Assembly: GCA_945643635.1 (NCBI GenBank)
Contig: CALZFC010000041.1
Coordinates: 3,580,501-3,644,500, forward strand
Origin: Allodiplogaster sudhausi
Lineage: Eukaryota; Nematoda; Chromadorea; Rhabditida; Diplogasteridae
DNA: 64,000 nt
Direction of reading: 5' to 3'
The notes beneath the pieces are model-generated. The model saw only the letters and a list, made by a program, of their open reading frames with translations, was not told where the DNA came from and searched no databases. The stretch's first letter is position 1, and each line of letters begins with the position of its first letter. Below, piece after piece: positions 11,130 through 23,601 of the stretch. A program made the position numbers and the translations under genes.

Positions 11130-11235
11130 TAGCGGTGACGCAATGGTCAGGCAGTCGACGCTGTCAAATCAAAGGCTTCATCGTCTCGTAATGTCTCGTA
11201 AACGGGTTCGATACCCGGTCGAGAACAAGTTTTTG
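11130..11235 (+). other. tRNA-like fragment (possible tRNA pseudogene or SINE head)
   Basis: GGGTTCGATACCCGG at about 11214-11228 fits a Pol III B box and forms a T-arm (stem ACGGG/CCCGG with one mismatch, seven-base loop). About 70 bases upstream, ACGCAATGGTCAGGCAG resembles a D-arm/A box. I cannot form the acceptor stem or a normal anticodon arm, so this is not an intact tRNA gene. Confidence 0.25.
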
Positions 11236-11439
11236 CCCGGGAGAGAAATCTTTTTTTCCTTTTTGCCATCGTTTACACATAAACAAAATGAGAAATTCAA
11301 ACAAAACAAAACTGGAAACTCAAAAAAGTGAGAAACGTTCGGAAAGAAGAGAAAGCGCCCTTGCCCAATAGAGATGCCCCCTTTCCCGAGACGAAACGCG
11401 CTGGCCTCGCGATAATGGCCGCCGTTTCGGCCATTAAGA

Positions 11440-11900
11440 ACGGGGCATCGCAAGGGGAGAAATACAACAGGCGAGAGAGAGAGAAAGAGTGAAGGAAGCA
11501 GAGCAGCCGAGAGAAGCATAGACCTAGAGAGAAGCAGAGAACGGACGCTCGTGGTATCGACCGCCCCCTATGCCTGCACGGATCTTAGCAGTGGCCTCGT
11601 GGCATGGCTTTGATGGCTGAAAAATATTTTCGCTTCTATATCTGTAACTTTGGGATGTTTCAATGTGTACTTCGTACGTGACGAAAAGAGAAATTTTACT
11701 TTATTTTTAATCTATATTTAATTTCTTCGCGATTCGCCGCCTAAAAGTGCATTTGTTCCACTTTTGAATAATTACTTTGCAGCCCCATTCCTCTCGCCAT
11801 ACACGCGAGTGTTCACAGCAACTCTGGCAGCATAGACCTGCCCTGCAAAAATAGCTGACAATGAGGACTTTTCCAATCGACCGTCTTATCGCAATGACAA
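11440..11900 (+). repeat. Family A dispersed repeat, copy 4
   Basis: Hairpin 1 at 11793-11809 (loop CATACAC) and hairpin 2 at 11826-11842 (loop CATAGAC), with the usual 16-base spacing. The middle of the repeat is shorter than in copy 3. From 11900 to 12500 there is AT-rich sequence without a recognisable gene. Confidence 0.75.
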
Positions 11901-12829
11901 CTGGTTGAGTAATTGTAAGTTGACCAATTTTATTAAGACAGCCTATCTGTAAGGCTCGATTTACCCCCTGCAATAGGAAATTTTTTATTTTTAAAATAGC
12001 TGAAAACTTGATCATTTCTTCTACTCGAGATGCTCTTTATAATCATGATTTCGAAAAAAAATTCTGTCGGGATAACAGCGATATTAATTTAAAATTCCAG
12101 TGCTCTAAACTACCATAGGTCCGGTTTCGGTGCCCGGTTGGGGCAAAGTTTTGCACTGTTTTGGAAACTAGCAAACAACATATCTTCGGTCGCAATTTGA
12201 TAGCTATTCATCTCATAGCTCCATAACTTTCTTTTTTTTATTCTGGTTCCACCAACTGAAAGTTTGTTCATAGTGAATTGCACTCATTGTCAGTCAACAA
12301 ATGTTTATTCCAACAAAACTTCACAATGGCGCTGAATTATAAAATAATTATAGCTAAATAGATGATTCGATAAGTTCGAAGCATTTTCAAGTCTCTTACG
12401 GTAGCTCATCAATAAACAAATATCTTTGGATTATCATGACTTTTTGTCAGAACAGTTCAATGTGAACGACGCGTCAAGGCACATATTCGAGAGCTGATCA
12501 GGTGATTCCGTTTGTGTGGCTTTGGAATCCTCAAGTACATGTCTTTCACTCTATATACATCTGTTATTCTTCTCTCTCTCTCTCTCTCTTAGTGCATCTC
12601 TCTCACTCTTTTTTATGGTTGGAATTGGGGCACTCTGCTTCCACAAAGCATGGAAAGGCTCGTCCTTCGAGCGCACTGAAGCGAAAGAGGTGGAGCTAAG
12701 AGAGAGACTTCATGTGTTTTGAAGCGAAAGTTCGAACCTCTTTCCTTCTTAGGGTGCCAATCTATATCCAGCTTCTTGCCATTTTCTTAGATTGTCATGA
12801 ACCGTTCTGCGGAAGCGCCTTGCTGCCCA

Positions 12830-12993
12830 GATGTCCTGCCATTCTTCATCTTGCTGCAGAAGAAGAATGATCGCATTCAATATCTCGAACAGCAGATGGA
12901 AGAGATGGCAGACAAGCTTGCTGAGGTGCGCACCGCCCTTTATGAGGGCGACGAACGGGAAGAGAAACGTCGCCAACGAGTGGATCTGTTATA
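12830..12993 (+). CDS. Coiled-coil terminal exon-like frame, unknown
   Basis: After an acceptor-like TTGCTGCAG at 12862 the frame reads KKNDRIQYLEQQMEEMADKL, continues as charged heptads and stops at 12993. The pattern is a short coiled coil. Further blocks downstream (13230-13376, reading FKQLFGAANMLDLILSRGGG, and 13400-13560) may belong to the same broken gene, which would be the protein carried by repeat family E. I do not recognise the protein. Confidence 0.35.
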
Positions 12994-13229
12994 AATGGTG
13001 AGACTACCGTGGAGCAAAAGATAGTGTCATGGAGGGTAGATGCCCATTCATTTTCTCTTTTCCCATGCTTATGAAAAGTACATGTCTCTCACTCGACAAA
13101 TAAATGTACTCAAACAGGAAATAAACAAACGAACAAAGGAGCGACCAAAGTTCTCAGCAGTATCGACCAAGTGCGAAGGAAAGCTCACGAAGTAAGCAAT
13201 ACTTTCCAGGCAAACATTGTCTTTCATAT

Positions 13230-13560
13230 TCTGCTTCAGGAGGATTGAACTTCGTGACAGGAAGTTCAAACAACTTTTCGGGGCCGCAAATATGCTTGAT
13301 CTCATTTTAAGCCGTGGAGGTGGAGAGTTTGAATGGGATTACGACAGCGAAGTTGAGGTTGATCAACGCAAGCTCTGAATTATACTGTTTGAAAAGCATG
13401 CACATAAACCATTTAGGTACAAGGAATTGGGCATGATATGTGAGAGACATATCAGCGAGCTGGCAAGTGAATGGGACATATCCGCCCAGTACAACCACTT
13501 CAAGCGAAGAATGTCTTCCATGAAGAAATCGTGTTCTCGACCAGTATCATTTAATAAAGG
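13230..13560 (+). pseudogene. Family E coding segment, best preserved copy
   Basis: Two exon-like blocks: one ends at 13376 with EVDQRKL and a stop, the other (13400-13560) reads ERHISELASEWDISAQYNHF and runs on for about 15 residues. The second block is recognisable at 4120-4190 and 29640-29700, so it belongs to a multicopy, now degenerate coding element. Family unknown. The region 13560-15120 is AT-rich; small exon-like frames near 14250-14650 are seen but nothing can be supported. Confidence 0.4.
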
Positions 13561-15119
13561 TATAGTTAAGTTTTTTTAAAGTAATATATTGTTTTTGATT
13601 CGTTGGATGATCTAATTAATGCACCTAGACGCGTTCACAATTAAATGTTCAATAAGTGATGATAATCCAAACATTGATGAGATATGTACGTACCGTAAAA
13701 TTTAAAAATACTTTGAACTTATCGGATCATCTAGCTATAATGATTCTATAATTCCGCGCCATTAATAACTCATTGTGAGGCTTTGTTGGAATAAAGACAT
13801 GTTAACTGAGGTGAGCGCAGTTCACTATGAAGAAATTTTCAGTTGGTGGAAACAAAACGAAAATAGAAAGTTTGAGCAAAGTTATGGAGCTATGAGATGA
13901 ATAGCCATCAAATTCCCAACGAAAATCCCCGACTGACCTCTTGCATGGTAATTTAGAGCTTGAGCATTATTGCTAACATATGTACTATGTATGTAGATAG
14001 TAAGTGCAAAATCCCATAACACGTTCCTTTCAATTTTTTTAAAGTTAGCTAACTTTGTAGCAAATTTCAACACATGAAACATATTAATTCATTTAATTAT
14101 CCTACTTCATAACCTTCTTCTCTTGCTGAATAAATTTATACGTCCGGTGAAAATATATATTTCATAGCTGATTCAATTCCATCCATATATTGATTGTAAG
14201 AGAAGAGACCACATTCGTATCAGTTTTATTTCCATGATGCATCGAGATTTTCTTCCTTCAGAGATTCCTTGGCTGCATATCGAGCCACGATCAAAGATGA
14301 GGTTGACATCCAAATCGATTATACGCCTTCCCTTTTCGCTATATAGTCATCGCTACAAAGGAAAACTGTCGCCGGACTAATCGGTGATCAAGCAAGAAGA
14401 AAATGGAAACAGAGAGAAAAATATCCTTGTGCTTACGCACTACGATTCGTCACGACAGTTGCATTTCCCAATGCTAATTAAAATGGATCGCCAGGAACTC
14501 CTGATTACTTAATATTGCAATTCTATCCAAACGAAGCACGAACGGACCCGTCATCTTATCCTCATATCGCCGAATTACGTTACGATTTCACGCAGGGCAC
14601 CGGCACTCCTCGCATCATTGGATTTGCCAGAAAGCAAGCTCACCATCAATATTGATGTGTGCATCCGACGAGTCCCCCAATATGATGAATTCATATCCAC
14701 GACCAGTAATAAATTATCGTCATTTCTTTTAATTTTTATTGTACATACATATATCATTATATCTACTTATTTAAAAACGAAAACCATACTATACTATATT
14801 TCCAAAATTCATGCAACCATTCAAATTCTACATTATTCAATTCGATTTCACAAGTCCTTATGAGATAAAACTGGAATATACTTTTTAGTACTATAAACGT
14901 ACGATAAATACATAAACCACTCACTCGAATGCTTCATTCATACATAAATATGTCTTACTATTCTTACTTAATAACTGTTGTTGTGTTAAACCAGAGAAAA
15001 GTCCGCGACCCAGATGAGGGGAGTTCTTCTATGTACTTATTCATTACGGCGAATTAAGCAGAGGAGGAAGGCAAGGTGAGTCTTGTTTTTTTTTCTGTCG
15101 TAACAAAACGGTCAACACG

Positions 15120-15800
15120 AAAGAGAAAGAGGGCGAACTGAGAGAGTAGAGGCAGCGAAGCGGTTTCATCTGGAGAGAGCGAAAGAACGAGGATGAACGG
15201 GGCATCGCGAGGAGAGAAAGGCAATAGGCGAGTGAGAGAGAGAGAGAGAGTGCAGGACGCTGCAGAGAAGCAGAACAGCCGAGAGAAGTAGAAATGAAGA
15301 GAGGCGCAGAGAACGGACACTCGTGGTATCGACCGCGCACTATGCCCGCTCTGTTCTCTGCACCAGCCTCATGTCATTTCTTATAATGGCTGAAAATATT
15401 TTCTCTTTCGAGCTGCGACATTGTGATGTTTTGATGCGTGCTTTGTACGTGTGTAAGAGTATTGATGCGCATGTATGTATCATTGTACATATTTGTGAAG
15501 AAAAGAAAAGAAATAGGAATTTTTTTAAATCTATATCCAAGGATGCCTTTATTATTGACCTTACATATTATTCGATATTATAATTATTTTTTTAAATTAA
15601 ATTTTCTTATATTTAATTGCGTTGCTCTTCACATACGAGTTTTTTGTTCTCCACTTTTGAATATGTAATTGCTTGCAGCCCACGTCTCGCCATATATGCG
15701 AGTATTCACAATGACTTTGGCAGCATAGACCTGCCCGACCAAAAACATCTGATTACGAAGATTTTTTTCCGAAATGTCGTCTTATCGCAATGACTACAAC
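15120..15800 (+). repeat. Family A dispersed repeat, copy 5
   Basis: Full-length copy. Hairpin 1 at 15686-15702 (loop CATATAT, stem unchanged) and hairpin 2 at 15719-15735. The base changes fall in the loop, not the stem. Confidence 0.75.
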
Positions 15801-15929
15801 TTTCACTGACAATGAGAGGCGCCACGAAAAAGAGCAAGGCGAGATGGAATTCAAGATCGCAGAGATAGCCGAAGGAACTCTCCGACGTTGAACGTATGCA
15901 TATGCCAGTGAGGACGAGTAGCGTTAACA

Positions 15930-16655
15930 TGTCTCGTTCCAGCGGCAGCTTGCTTTCCTGATTGATGTCTGCCCCGATGTATTGGTACCGGGCAATGTTG
16001 GATGCAGGCTATTTAGAGCGCCCTTCGACGGTCACAAGTTGGCGTTCTTCATGCGCTGCGAGTGCTTCCAGGAGGCTCTCATTGGGGTCAACAATGGCTC
16101 CTTGATACGTTTGTATCCAGGAATCAGGTACATATATCGACTAGAAAATGATAATGATTGAACTGTTTATTTAGGTAAGAACGAAGGATGCCAGGATTGA
16201 AGCAAGATTGGGTCGCTGCCTTGACGGCAATCTGCCAACCGTTCAAAGCAGAAGGCAGTGCACCCACCCCTTCTCGAAGCCATCGTGGTGCCGGTTAGGA
16301 TTTATTCATTTTAATTCTTAGATAATTTTGCTTAATATAGGTGCAGTACTACCCTGCTTACCGAGGAACACTTGCCCATCGCAATCCAATGCCCATTGTC
16401 GCCTACACAGATCTCGACCTTCCGCAATATTCTAGGCCACAATTTGCAACCACAATTAATTCTACCGTATTTCTTTTCATGTGCAGCAGTCTGTTCGAAT
16501 GATATGAATGCATCCAATGTCCAACTAAAGCTGATAATCATGGTGATGCTGAATGCAGTTCAACCGGCCGGCTTCAACTTCAATCCGCCACTCTTAAATA
16601 ATCGATTTTCGCAAAATCGTCAACAAAGATTTTCTGCCACTGTTTTAATAAAATG
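15930..16655 (+). pseudogene. Degenerate coding remnant, unknown family
   Basis: Blocks that look coding: RAPFDGHKLAFFMRCECFQE at about 16018-16080 and LKLIIMVMLNAVQPAGFNF at about 16528-16585, ending near 16655. The last block is homologous to a block at 30240-30310, so the gene exists in at least two broken copies. The FFMRCECFQEAL block weakly resembles FIKCREAAARV of the remnant at 10260. No intact frame. Confidence 0.35.
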
Positions 16656-16852
16656 ATGCTTCGTGTTTTCCACCGAGTAAAATGTGGTAGGAGATGTCGA
16701 TCGGACATATAAATGACAAATCAAGGAAGTGAAGGTGATAGAGGAGAGAAGCGGAGAGTAAGGCGCAGTGTACACTAGAGAGAAGAGGAAGAAAGAGTGA
16801 CCATAGACAGATAAAGAGAGAGAGAGAGAAAGACAAATGTCTAGATATAAAG

Positions 16853-16893
<41 letters not shown>

Positions 16894-16899
16894 TATTGT

Positions 16900-17377
16900 G
16901 AAGTGTGTACTGCGACCTGCTCGTGGTCATCGCCAGTTGCTGCTCTACACGATCGGCGTCTCTTCGCTCTTCTTTCTTCTCCTGTACGCGGTGATTTCTA
17001 CCAACTGCTGGCAGCATAAATCCGCCGTTGACGACACTCAATGATTTCGATGAATTGAGTAAGTGCGAACAATTATTTTATTCATCTTGTATTCTTTTAT
17101 TACTCTTGTTGCTATTCTTGTAAAACAAAGCTTAAAACTGCAGAGAATGAAAGAATCTTCCTCTCTCTATATCCTCGGAGGCCGAGCCGACAGACCAAGC
17201 CTATTAATCTTCTTTCTCACTCGACTCGCTCTGAATGGCGCTCGAATTAGTTTAAGCTTCTCTGTTATCAACTGTTTTAAAAAGTAACTGATTAGCTCTT
17301 AGTTTTTTTCATTTCCTGTATTTACATTTGCTTCTTTTTTTTAAAGACTCAGAGAGCAGTCTTAAGTGGTAGCGGAG
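16900..17377 (+). repeat. Family B dispersed repeat, copy 3
   Basis: Alignable from end to end with copy 2. Hairpin 2 at 17010-17026 has one stem change (CCGCC instead of CTGCC). A (GA)n tract of about 35 bases precedes it at 16855-16890. It ends with the AGACT...AGTCT pair near 17347-17362. Confidence 0.65.
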
Positions 17378-17660
17378 TGTTACGTGGCTAGGCGCTCCTT
17401 CCCCTTCGGGGGAAATGTGTGTGCCTGCCAGCCAGTCTCAGGCGCGTACTCCCACCGTGTATTTCTTTTCTCCCTTTTCTCTTCAGGAAACCGATAACCG
17501 AGTAACTTCAATTTATAGTAACCGTCAATGGCGAGATACGGGGTCACACTACGTGTACATACACATGCACATATATATGTATATGTATATATGTACATAG
17601 TACATTGCAACTTTGCATAGCAGGCGCCACGAAACAAGGGGTCTGACTCGAAATGGAGGT
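17378..17660 (+). repeat. Family C LTR-like unit
   Basis: Begins TGTTACGTGGCTAGGCGCT, shares CTCCTTCCCCTTCGGGGG with 26383-26402, then TTCAGGAAACCGAT and AACTTCAATTTATAGTAACC with the same copy. At 26 kb the unit runs straight into family D, whereas here about 400 bases of other sequence separate them, so the original element was probably C plus D. Confidence 0.6.
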
Positions 17661-17889
17661 TCCGGGTTGAGCGAACACACCGTAGACGTACGACGCTGGC
17701 CGCTCATGAACATTCGAGCTAGGGTCCATTGAATAACATAAAGTGGCCAGGGATAAAATATTTTTACTAATTCTTTTGTATTCTCTATCACTCTCTTAAT
17801 GAACGCGACACTCTTTTGTGAACATTTTCATTTCCTCCATCACTATGCAAGTTTATTCTCTCTCCACTTCGTTCTTTTGGGTTGCAGCC

Positions 17890-18085
17890 ATGACGGAAGC
17901 AGACGAGCAAATCAGGGCCTATCCGAGAGGCATACGGACTGCGCCATTTCTTAGATAAGGCTGAAGATCGTCTCACAAAGGAAGTCCGCGAGAGAGTTCT
18001 CAATAAGAAAAAAAGAGAGATTGCAAGATTCCATCTAGAAAACCAAAAAGCATGGGTGGAACATTGGCGGTTCCCTGATTGTGAT
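17890..18085 (+). pseudogene. Orphan coding-like block between LTR-like units
   Basis: One plus-strand frame reads EAYGLRHFLDKAEDRLTKEV and continues with Arg/Lys/Glu-rich helical sequence ending near FPDC at about 18078. It is flanked by families C and D, so it may be a leftover of the internal part of that element. No motif allows a family assignment. Confidence 0.3.
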
Positions 18086-18750
18086 AGCACTCAAGATCGA
18101 GCAGTGGCAGTGACCCAGCGCTGCCCGGCGGTCGTTTTCCCTCCCCTTTATCTCTACGTGACTATGTATATTACGTGTTAGACGTTGATAAGGCGTAACG
18201 TAATGGCCTACACGACCACTACACCCCTTTGTATAGATACGCGAGGCACAGATATAATCGTTACAGTACGTATAACATGAATAAGTAAAGAATAAAGTAT
18301 TATTAATATGCCCGGCTATCGTTACATAAACACTTGTATAGAAGAGGAAGGCAAATTTACGATATTAATATCAGTTTAAAAATCCAATGCGAATATATGA
18401 GAGTGAATCTCAGTCTTCAATCTCTGAAACGCTGCATTTTCTAGATGCCAACGACGTAAGCAGAACTTGCGAAAAATGAGAGACAGTCAAGTAAAGGATA
18501 CAGCGGTTATATATTCTGCCGCCCCACTGGTACACAATATGAGGTTCACGCAGTTCTGGATAGAGAAGGATTTCTTTTACATCCTGGCCTTTTATGTTTA
18601 TAAAGTTATAAATCAGTGCAACCAAACATTAATGATCGATTAGCTCAAGACAGAGACCAACAAGGTTTTCGATGACTGTCGCATGAAAATGCTACTTCGC
18701 CCACCGACTCGGGTCCATCGAAGCGAGGACGGCCGGGATTACTTCTTATT
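18070..18750 (+). repeat. Family D LTR-like unit, copy 1
   Basis: Shares CGTTTTCCCTCCCCTTTATC, a GTTAGA(T/C)GTTGATAA block, CACCCCTTTGTATAGAT, GAGGCACAGATATAATCG, a polyadenylation-like AAAGAATAAAGTATTA and ATAGAAGAGGAAGGCAAA with 27690-27975. Homology continues to about 18750 (matching 27975-28310). The AATAAA block is what an LTR R region would carry. The stretch 18750-19740 is AT-rich and holds no recognised gene. Confidence 0.6.
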
Positions 18751-19742
18751 CTCTTTCATTTTCTCCTGTTAAAAAAGTCTTGTGTGAAAATTGTACTACG
18801 TTGTGGGGTTTATATAAAAAAATTTACATAAATAAAATAGACATAAAAAATAACAATTCATGATAATGGAGAGCGGCAGCCATCAAGAGCTGCTGAGGCG
18901 ACGTGGGAAGTACGCGGCACTCGCGGCGCAGCAGTCACTCGAATAGACCGAAATTCTGTTTTTTTTCTTTTTAGTTTTGTTACATTTTTCAATTTTGACA
19001 CGAATTTTGTGGTAAATGCTGACGATGACGAGGTTTTGTTTTGGAAATGCGAATTAAAATAAATTTCAAAGCGATATAATTCCTGTTTTTCTGTTAAGCT
19101 GTTGATTTGTCTTCGTCGTTACGTTTTGTTAAACCTGGCCTTCATACATTCAATCAATTATGCATCAGTTGAAATAAGTATAAAATATTTTTGAGATCTC
19201 TCAGAGCTGAGTATAACGACAACGAAAATATAAGGTAATTAGTTCAACCATGAAACTTTAAATTACGGTTTACATTAGCAATAGGGGATGGGAGAATGAA
19301 GGAGGCATCAGCTAAATAGTATTGGCACCAGAGGGGAGGGCGAGGTCCCATTGAAAAGAGTGTACGAGGCTGGCAAGACCCATTAAGTGGGCTTAGAAGA
19401 AGAGCACATATATATATATGTATGTATGTACATACATTCAGGATACCCATCAGCTGAGGAAGGGTTTAAAAGTAGAGACAGGGCAGAGATAATGGCACTG
19501 CCCTTTCACTTTGCAATAGAAATCACTCTCTCTTCACTATCTTAATTTCCCAATCTGTCATTCTGTTCTGTCAAGGAACAGTTTAATTTAAACTGTCAAG
19601 AATGGAACAAACAAAAACTTTATTCTCATGATATACGGCGACACTGAGGAAAGAGAGAGGGAACTTTTGCCAAGGCCAGTCGGGTCAGAAATGAGAAATG
19701 CGAGAACCAAGAATCTGGCCAGAGTTCGGGTCAGGGGCTTCT

Positions 19743-22404
19743 CTAGAATCCGGCCGCGTACTCTTTCATAGAACGGACGTTGAAGTCAACGGCCACGGCA
19801 CCTTTTCGGCGGCTCCACTGGAGTCCTGAGAAGCCCATCGTCTCCCAGTCCTTAGCAGCCGCCTGAAAAGGAGAAGGGAGAGGGAGCAGAGACAGAGAAG
19901 AGAAAGAAGAGAGGGGAATGAGAGAGAAGAGAGGGGAATGAGAGAGAAGAGAGGGGAATGAGAAAGAAGAGAGGGGACTGAGAGAGAAAAGAGGGGAATG
20001 AGAGATAAGAGAGGGGAATGAGAGAGAAGAGAGGAGAATGAGAAAGAAGAGAGGGGACTGAGAGAGAAAAGAGGGGAATGAGAGATAAGAGAAAGAGTGA
20101 GTGGGTCTGAAACAGGGAGAAAGAGTGATAAGGAAAGCGGGATCCAGCTGATAGATACGATCGAATTACATATGTACCTGGCGGAACTTGGGCCCCAGCT
20201 TGTCCATGATTTCTTGGCGTAGTTCCTTTAAAAAAACCACAACTTATGTAAGCGAGACATTTAAAGTCCTGTGAATACGGTAGTTAACACACTCAAATGA
20301 GACATTAAAAGAAAGCAAAACCGAAGGGAAGCCGTGGTCAAAGAAGACCATGTCATCGTTCATGATGTAGACACGCGGATCAATCAGTGCAAATGCCAGA
20401 TGGATACCCTGACTGATGGCATTGAAGAGGGTCTGGAAGGAGAGAGAGAGAGAGTGAGAGAGAGGACAGAGAGAGCGAGTGAGAGAGAGGAGATAAAGAG
20501 AGAGAGGAGAGAGAGCGAGTGAGAGAGAGGAGAGAAAGAGAGAGAGAGAGGAGAGAGAGAGAGTGAGAGAGAGAGGAGAGAAAGAGAGGAGAGAAAGAGA
20601 CAGAGAGACGGGCAGTAATGAAGACAGAGTGAGTAAAAGAGAGGGATGGAGGGAAGGAAGCGAGAGGGAGAGAGTTTTTGAAAGTAAGGGAGAGTGTGAG
20701 AGAGAGAGAAAGAGAGAGACGAAGAATAAGAGACAGAGCGAAATCAGGGACATGAGTTTTTTAAAACAAAGATTAAGACGAAGGCACAACGAGAAGAGAA
20801 TGTAACTATGGGAAAGAAAGAATTTTTTAAATGAATAAAATTATTTAAATAAATAAATAAACAAAGCGTACATAAGAATTGTGCGAAGCTTCGTGTGGGC
20901 CCCGCGACACGCCGATGGTAATGCTGGCCTGTGAATTTTGATCTCTTCAATGCCTTATCTATTTGTTGATATTTAGTAATTATTATTATGAAATAAGATT
21001 AAAAGAAAGAATAGAATAGCTGACGTCATCGTAGCCACTTCGATGGGAGGCGATGAGAGGAGCCATGAGAATCGGTACTGGCTTCTTCACTGCCGATCGC
21101 GAATCGCAGAGCCACGTCTCAAAGTTGCCCTCAAGTGAGTAGATAAACTGGCTTATATTTTTCTTTGAATTCGTTTTGCTCTTACATTCTAAAATAATTA
21201 AAAAATAAATCAGTCGTCTTCTTTGGTTGTTGCTAAAGTTTCATGACACTCGTTTGGAGATAAGTAGACCCGCTGCATTTCGAGAGGAGAACAAGAAGAA
21301 AGAGACTAGCCGAATAAGAGTACATCTTCATAAAGTTGTTCGATGGCGAGCCGCCAACCGCGAAGTGTGAACCGAATCTGTGAGAGTGTTTCCTTTAAAC
21401 TTAAAAAAGTAATCAATCTGCTGATATTGATAGGATAAATTAAGATGGAAATAAATGAAGATATGCTGACGAAGAGTAGAGACTCGTGATGCCGACGGCC
21501 GAATCGCCGTTCTCAAGAACAACCGCAACCTTCGTATTTCTGCCAATAAATCATACCTTTAACCACTTAAAAAAATTATCCTCTTTTATCTAAATAAAAG
21601 AGCCACTCTCTTGCTTATTTGAATTCGATCATCTCCTCACTTATGTATTAGTAATTCACATTTAAGCTACATACATATATAGTCGACAAATTTGATGAAC
21701 GCCAAAACGCTGACGACGCTGTGTTTTCGCGAGAGAAGCTCGCCATCCATGCTTAGTGACGAGTTGTCCGTCTGTTCACATCCTTTGAAAGAGGAAAAAA
21801 TGCCGACATTTAAGATTGTATCTTTAATTTGGGAAGAACCGAATAGAACTCATCAGGCAGCATTTAACTGACAGCCTCTTGAAACGCTTCTGAAGAAGCC
21901 GTTCCGCTAGCGATGCCTCGCTGAACTGCATCGGACCGAGATAGTTTCGGTCTTTCTGTCTGTCGACTACAATTACTCTTTTATTTATTTATTTATTTTA
22001 AAGGTGCATGATTCACAACCGTAATAAAATTGAATTTTCTTAGTTTCGTCTCTCTAAGGAACATTCTCTCTCGTCTTTCTGTCAGGCAAAAAAGGAGCGA
22101 AGTCAAGATTAATTGTTCGGCTAATTGAATTCAATTTTTATTGGCAACACAAATATTTATTTGCAAACCACTGAGAGCGCGAAAGTAGTCGAGAGCGTCG
22201 ACAGAAGTGTAGTGTTCGCCGGGGATTCCGTAGACCTGAAGAATAATTTTTTAATACGTACATAAATAGATCATGAAGATATGAAAAAAGAGAATAATAA
22301 AGACCATACACGAATCAAGGAGCGAATAGCCGCGATCGAAACCGATAGGTTTTCGGCTGTTTTCCAAACTGATGTTGTCAACACTGAGAAAAGAGCTCTG
22401 ACTT

Positions 22405-22441
<37 letters not shown>

Positions 22442-23504
22442 CTTCCTCTTTTTCTTAACACACTCTCTATCTCTTGAACTGTTTATGCCCTCTCTTCAAT
22501 CTCTTCCTTCTTACAATCGCTAGCGTCTTCATTTTCGTTGTTCTTCTGATGTTCCATTTCCAGAATAGCGTGGGAGAGATTCTTCTCGATCTTATTTAGT
22601 CGTTGTGCGTATTCCGAATTGAAGACGTCGAGCTCGACATGGCGGCCTTGCTCGTCGTCCACAAAGGACGACCTAACAATGGAAACAAACACAATGAATG
22701 TCAATTCAAGCGCAACATTATTGTCTCGAACTGCCTGACAATCCGGGCGCGGCTGCGAGTTGCTGCTCATTCTGCTGAATGGCGGCCGCCAGCGAGGGAG
22801 ACACCGGAATGTTCTGAATTTAGAACAAACTACCCAAAATATCCTTTTTGTCTTATTAATTAATTATTACATCTGGGCGATTGAAAATGAAAGTATTGAT
22901 AAAAGTGCACAAACCGTGCCATTATTTGTCCACCAAAGAATGATCCGCACCAACTTGGTGGGAGTTGTAGAGCGAAGAAGAATGTCCTCCTAAGCCGTCG
23001 AAGCCGTCGACGTTGGACCTCAAGCACTTTTTTCATTCTATTTTCATTTATTTAAAAAGAAATTATTTAGGTACAATTGTACAAAACTTGAGTATACATT
23101 TAATCTAACCACTTTGAAGGAGAAAATTATTGTTGGAGATGTTTTCCTGGAATATGGCGGGCTCAAATGGAAAGAATGTCTTGGAGGCAGTCGAGCGGGC
23201 GCGATCCATTTCCCTTTAATCTTTTTATGGATGTATGTAGTAAATAAAAAGTTTAATTTATAAGAGTAAATTATATTAGTTGATTTAAGAAACTATCCAT
23301 AAATAATGTGAGTGATTGCTTGTAGAAAAAACAACTCGCACCTGCCACCTTTAACTTCGAGAAGGGCTAGGACGGCGCTGGGACTTGCCTGTAATTTTTT
23401 TTGTTTTTTTTTTATTTTAGGACTTCTAAAGTTAATATTTAATGAGCTTTATTAGTCTTCCAATTCGACTTTGCTCAGTTCACCACTCTCACAATATTTC
23501 CCTG

Positions 23505-23553
<49 letters not shown>

Positions 23554-23554
23554 T

Positions 23555-23601
<47 letters not shown>

